Assembly: GCA_003647825.1 (NCBI GenBank)
Contig: QMNP01000081.1
Location: forward strand, 1-6,829
Origin: Candidatus Cloacimonadota bacterium
GTDB lineage: Bacteria; Cloacimonadota; Cloacimonadia; Cloacimonadales; TCS61
Reading direction: 5' to 3'
Length of the DNA stretch: 6,829 nt
Position numbers and translations under genes: made by a program. The notes below the pieces were generated by a model. The model saw only the letters and a list, made by a program, of their open reading frames with translations. It had not been told where the DNA came from and did no database searches. The stretch's first letter is position 1; each line of letters begins with the position of its first letter. Positions 4,549 through 6,829 of this stretch are shown one piece after another.

Positions 4549-5586
4549 ATGGCAGCTAAAGATAAAGAATCAGCTTTAAAGACAGCATTGAACCAACTTG
4601 ATAAACAGTTTGGAATCGGCACTATAATGAGGATGGGAGATAAACCAAACGAAGATATTCCCGCCATCCCTACCGGAGCGATAAATCTGGATGCAGCTCT
4701 AGGAATTGGTGGAATTCCACGTGGTAGAGTTACCGAGATCTATGGTCCGGAAGCTTCTGGTAAAACAACTCTGGCTTTGCATTGTGTAGCAGAAGCTCAA
4801 AAACAGGATGGTGTTGTAGCTTTTATCGATGTGGAGCACGCGCTTGATCCTATTTATGCTGCCAAAATTGGTGTAGATACCAACAACTTACTTATTTCCC
4901 AACCCGATGGTGGCGAACAAGCTCTGGAAATTGTGGAAACTCTGGTTCGCAGCAGCGCTATTGATTTGATCGTTATAGATTCGGTAGCTGCTTTAGTTCC
5001 ACGAGCAGAGATAGAAGGCAATATGGGAGATTCTCATGTTGGATTGCAGGCACGTTTAATGTCTCAAGCCCTGCGTAAACTAACAGGAATTATCAGCAAA
5101 TCAAAAACAGCAGTTATCTTTATTAACCAGACCAGAATGAAAATTGGTGTTCCATCCTATGTAAATCCGGAAACCACGACTGGCGGTGTAGCACTTAAAT
5201 TTTATTCTTCAGTTCGCATTGAAGTGCGCAAAGCAGCTTCGATAAAAAAAATTGGATCGGACGCAGAGATAATAGGAAGTATAACTCGTGTAAAAATAGT
5301 TAAAAATAAATTCGCTCCTCCCTTCAAAAAAGTGGAGTTCCCCATCATATTTGGTTTAGGAATATCCCATTTTGACATTCTGATTGATATTGCTGTGAAG
5401 AACGACATTATTCGCAAAAGCGGTTCCTGGTTCTCGTATGGTGAAACAAAGATCGGACAGGGTTCCGAAAAAGTAAAAGCTTTCCTGCAGGAAAACCTGG
5501 AAATAAAGACGGAAATTGAAAAGCAAGTAAAAGAAATCCTCGGTCTGATAAAAGATGAGGACGATGAAGATAAAACTAAAAAATAA
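4549..5586 (+). CDS. recA: RecA recombinase
   Basis: A 345-residue ATPase that forms filaments on single-stranded DNA, drives strand exchange and triggers LexA self-cleavage. The N-terminal polymerisation helix is at 7-21. Walker A is GPEASGKT at 66-73, the catalytic Glu is E96 in FIDVEHALDP, and Walker B ends at D144 (VIDS). Loop L1 is EIEGNMGDSHVGLQAR at 154-169, and N193-Q194 senses nucleotide. K-F-Y-x-x-V-R at the interface and the RVKIVKNK block are present. Loop L2 reads TRMKIGVPSYVNPETTTGG: PSYV replaces the common MFG, one residue longer, and T195 replaces the usual Ile/Leu. Downstream, GISHFDILID lacks the usual Gly-Glu/Asp of the C-terminal domain. The end is a short acidic tail (KDEDDEDKTKK). 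AAGGAG at 4538-4543 serves the ATG at 4549. No LexA-like box was recognised upstream. Confidence 0.98.
   Translation: MAAKDKESALKTALNQLDKQFGIGTIMRMGDKPNEDIPAIPTGAINLDAALGIGGIPRGRVTEIYGPEASGKTTLALHCVAEAQKQDGVVAFIDVEHALDPIYAAKIGVDTNNLLISQPDGGEQALEIVETLVRSSAIDLIVIDSVAALVPRAEIEGNMGDSHVGLQARLMSQALRKLTGIISKSKTAVIFINQTRMKIGVPSYVNPETTTGGVALKFYSSVRIEVRKAASIKKIGSDAEIIGSITRVKIVKNKFAPPFKKVEFPIIFGLGISHFDILIDIAVKNDIIRKSGSWFSYGETKIGQGSEKVKAFLQENLEIKTEIEKQVKEILGLIKDEDDEDKTKK
5557..5560 (+). promoter_or_regulatory. Ribosome binding site for recX inside the recA acidic tail
   Basis: GAGG, made by the Glu-Asp codons of RecA's acidic tail, lies three bases before the ATG at 5564. It favours that start over the in-frame ATG at 5555, which has no purine-rich site at a useful distance. 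Confidence 0.5.
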
Positions 5587-6178
5587 AACCAAAGCTACAT
5601 ATATTGTTTCTGTAAATGAAGAAATCTGGGGGATTTTACCAGCTAAAATCCTCCGTTTTTTTCCTCTGCATCCCGATATAGAAAATGATCTTCCCGAAAC
5701 AGAAAAAAACAAAATTCTATTGGAAATCGAGAAATACAGTTGGGATAGATTACTAAATTTTATAACTTATCGAGAACGATCTACCCGGGAATGTGAAATC
5801 TTTTTAAAACTGCTTCCGCTAAAAAGTGACCTGATCGAAAAGCTGCTTGCAAAAGCAATAGAGTTGAACCTCTTGAAAGATGAAAGATTTGCTGAGATGC
5901 TGGTTAATGATCTTCTGCAAAAAGGTAAAAGCAAACAGGAGATCAGAAACAAACTATGCGAAAAGAAAGTAAATTCGGAAATTATAGAAAACTGCCTGAA
6001 TAAACAGTTTTCATTTGAAATCGAAGAAGATCTTCTGAATATAAATTTAGATCGTGCAATTCGAAAATATGTTAGCCTTCCAAGCGAAAAAAGAAAAGAA
6101 AAAATACTTAACTACTTGACCAGAAAAGGGTTTTCTTATTGGGAAGTAAAAGAGAAAATGGAAGAAAAGGAAATATGA
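5564..6178 (+). CDS. recX: RecX family regulator of RecA
   Basis: A 204-residue protein (207 if the ATG at 5555 is used), longer than the roughly 165 residues of E. coli RecX but usual for forms with an N-terminal extension. RecX binds in the groove of RecA filaments and limits their growth. The first 55 or so residues (KATYIVSVNEEIWGILPAKIL) match the extension seen in many non-proteobacterial RecX proteins. The three-helix repeats follow: LLNFITYRERSTRECEIFLK (family: L-x-x-R-x-x-S-x-x-E), then LNLLKDERFAEMLVNDLL (family: L-D-D-x-x-F-A) and KGKSKQEIRNKLCEKKV. A last repeat near the end (KILNYLTRKGFSYWEV) is also recognisable. The gene starts inside recA and is therefore probably translated in coupling with it. 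The start choice is uncertain by three residues; the family call is firm. Confidence 0.92.
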   Translation: MKIKLKNKTKATYIVSVNEEIWGILPAKILRFFPLHPDIENDLPETEKNKILLEIEKYSWDRLLNFITYRERSTRECEIFLKLLPLKSDLIEKLLAKAIELNLLKDERFAEMLVNDLLQKGKSKQEIRNKLCEKKVNSEIIENCLNKQFSFEIEEDLLNINLDRAIRKYVSLPSEKRKEKILNYLTRKGFSYWEVKEKMEEKEI

Positions 6179-6179
6179 T

Positions 6180-6662
6180 ATGAGTGAAGTAAAAAAGATC
6201 CGTTACAGTTATGATCAAATTCATGAATTAGTAAAAACGATGGCTCAAAAAATTACCAAGACCGGTAATAAAATTGATTTTATCGTTAGTATCGCCACAG
6301 GAGGTTGGATTCCTGCCAGAATTTTAAGAACATTCCTTCCTCATTCAGCTGACCTGCCTCTTCCCCTTTTTTCAATCGGAATTGTGAATTACGATAGCCG
6401 TGACAAACTTCTCAGTGAGACTCTTATCGTGCAGGAACTCCCTGCAAACCTCGATATCAAAGGAAAAAATATATTACTTGTAGATGAAGTTGCAGATTCG
6501 GGTGGAACCTTTGTGAAAGCCGTGGAATATATTCTTTCTAAAGAACCCAAAACTCTCCATACTACCGTATTACATTTAAAGGATCAAAGCGTTTTTAAAC
6601 CTGATTTTGTGGGTGAATTTGCCGGAAACAACTGGATAGTCTATCCTTGGGATGCTAAGTAA
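6180..6662 (+). CDS. Purine-type phosphoribosyltransferase (xanthine/hypoxanthine/guanine PRT-like)
   Basis: A 160-residue type I phosphoribosyltransferase that probably converts a free purine base and PRPP into the nucleotide (purine salvage, cytoplasm). The PRPP-binding loop is ILLVDEVADSGGTF at 98-111, with D102, E103 and D106 followed by S107-G108-G109-T110. The pyrophosphate loop is ATGGWIPAR at 39-47. The end NNWIVYPWD (W152, P156, W157) resembles the W-x-x-x-P-W of bacterial xanthine-guanine PRTs such as Gpt. Length fits that group, but base specificity cannot be read from sequence alone. The ATG at 6180 lies one base after the recX stop, with AAGGAA at 6167-6172. It is the last gene of the recA cluster. 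It also resembles the COG2236 type (Hpt1-like) found in archaea and various bacteria. Confidence 0.88.
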   Translation: MSEVKKIRYSYDQIHELVKTMAQKITKTGNKIDFIVSIATGGWIPARILRTFLPHSADLPLPLFSIGIVNYDSRDKLLSETLIVQELPANLDIKGKNILLVDEVADSGGTFVKAVEYILSKEPKTLHTTVLHLKDQSVFKPDFVGEFAGNNWIVYPWDAK

Positions 6663-6677
6663 CAGAATTTAAAATTT

Positions 6678-6707
6678 AATATTGAAAATTGTATATTTTC
6701 AAATATT
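6678..6707. repeat. AT-only inverted repeat after the phosphoribosyltransferase gene
   Basis: AATATTGAAAAT (6678-6689) pairs with ATTTTCAAATATT (6695-6707) if one A is bulged, around a TGTAT loop. A T-run (TTATTTTTTTAAT) begins about 8 bases later. It could be a weak terminator or an mRNA end stabiliser, but the lack of G-C pairs makes it a poor candidate. Confidence 0.4.
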
Positions 6708-6736
6708 TATCAGCTTATTTTTTTAATGTAGTTTTA

Positions 6737-6791
6737 GTCCTGTCATGCTGAGTGTCCCGAAAACTTTCGGGATATATCGAAGCATAAGGAC
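6737..6791. repeat. Complex nested palindrome with GTCATGCTGAG core (interspersed-repeat type)
   Basis: The outer arms GTCCTGTCATGCT (6737-6749) and AGCATAAGGAC (6781-6791) are imperfect reverse complements. Inside them lies a perfect 8-bp stem, TCCCGAAA (6755-6762) and TTTCGGGA (6765-6772), with a two-base gap. The GTCATGCTGAG...CGAAGCAT framework is one I associate with abundant intergenic palindromes in several FCB and related genomes. That memory is unverified here. It may also act in termination or mRNA folding. Confidence 0.7.
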
Positions 6792-6809
6792 AAAGCAAAA
6801 GGATGAATT

Positions 6810-6829
6810 ATGGAAAAACATATTTATAA
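6810..6829 (+). CDS. Start of an unidentified gene, cut by the window end
   Basis: AAAGGA at 6798-6803 lies six bases before an ATG at 6810, which opens a frame M-E-K-H-I-Y that runs off the right edge. The ribosome binding site spacing is good, so a real gene start is likely. Six codons are too few to name it. Confidence 0.5.

Noticed and set aside
5356..5712. Minus-strand open frame of 118 codons across the recA-recX junction.
   Set aside because: Both plus-strand genes here are well supported; the frame is an AT-rich shadow with a Phe-rich product.
6663..6829. A transfer RNA or other structured RNA gene suggested by the dense pairing at the right end.
   Set aside because: There is no cloverleaf, no CCA-type end and no T-loop motif; simple nested palindromes account for the pairing.

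Overview
The window comes from a Gram-negative bacterium with an AT-rich genome. Evidence for this is the tail of an apolipoprotein N-acyltransferase, periplasmic LTxxQ proteins with signal sequences or membrane anchors, and strong GGAGG-type ribosome binding sites before many genes. The gene content and the intergenic palindromes (two tandem perfect hairpins near the left end, and a GTCATGCTGAG-type palindrome near the right end) remind me of the FCB superphylum, for example Cloacimonadota-like genomes. That placement is an inference from memory and needs a database search.

Layout. (1) 1-258: C-terminal end of lnt, continuing off the left edge. A short repeat-rich gap (about 259-398) and a small MerR-type DNA-binding protein (399-734) follow. 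(2) 894-2979, minus strand: a compact four-gene cluster reading right to left. It holds an ECF sigma factor, a zinc-finger membrane anti-sigma factor, a membrane-anchored CnrX/Spy-like periplasmic protein and a secreted Spy/CpxP-like LTxxQ protein with a Met/His-rich tail. It ends at a strong hairpin terminator whose T-tract lies on the minus strand. (3) 3150-3417, plus strand: rpmB (bL28, zinc-ribbon form) with its own intrinsic terminator. (4) 3487-6662, plus strand: a tightly packed row of an adenosine-specific-kinase family protein, thpR (2'-5' RNA ligase family), recA, recX and a xanthine/hypoxanthine-type phosphoribosyltransferase. Gaps are 1 to 19 bases, except for recX, which overlaps recA. 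(5) 6663-6829: an AT-rich hairpin, a 55-base complex palindrome, and the first codons of a further gene with a good ribosome binding site.

How the genes work together. The minus-strand cluster has the form of a self-contained envelope or metal stress circuit: a sigma factor, its membrane-tethered inhibitor, a periplasmic sensor-like protein and a periplasmic chaperone or metal-binding effector. The plus-strand cluster joins recombination (RecA and its modulator RecX) to the thpR neighbour seen beside recA in other bacteria (cinA-ligT-recA). Two purine-related proteins bracket it. No room is left for a recA promoter between thpR and recA.

The most unusual points are the sigma/anti-sigma/two-LTxxQ-protein cluster, a RecA whose DNA-binding loop L2 carries a one-residue expansion (PSYV in place of MFG), and the structured intergenic repeats. 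No CRISPR array, tRNA, rRNA or insertion sequence was seen, and no gene-free stretch exceeds 300 bases.
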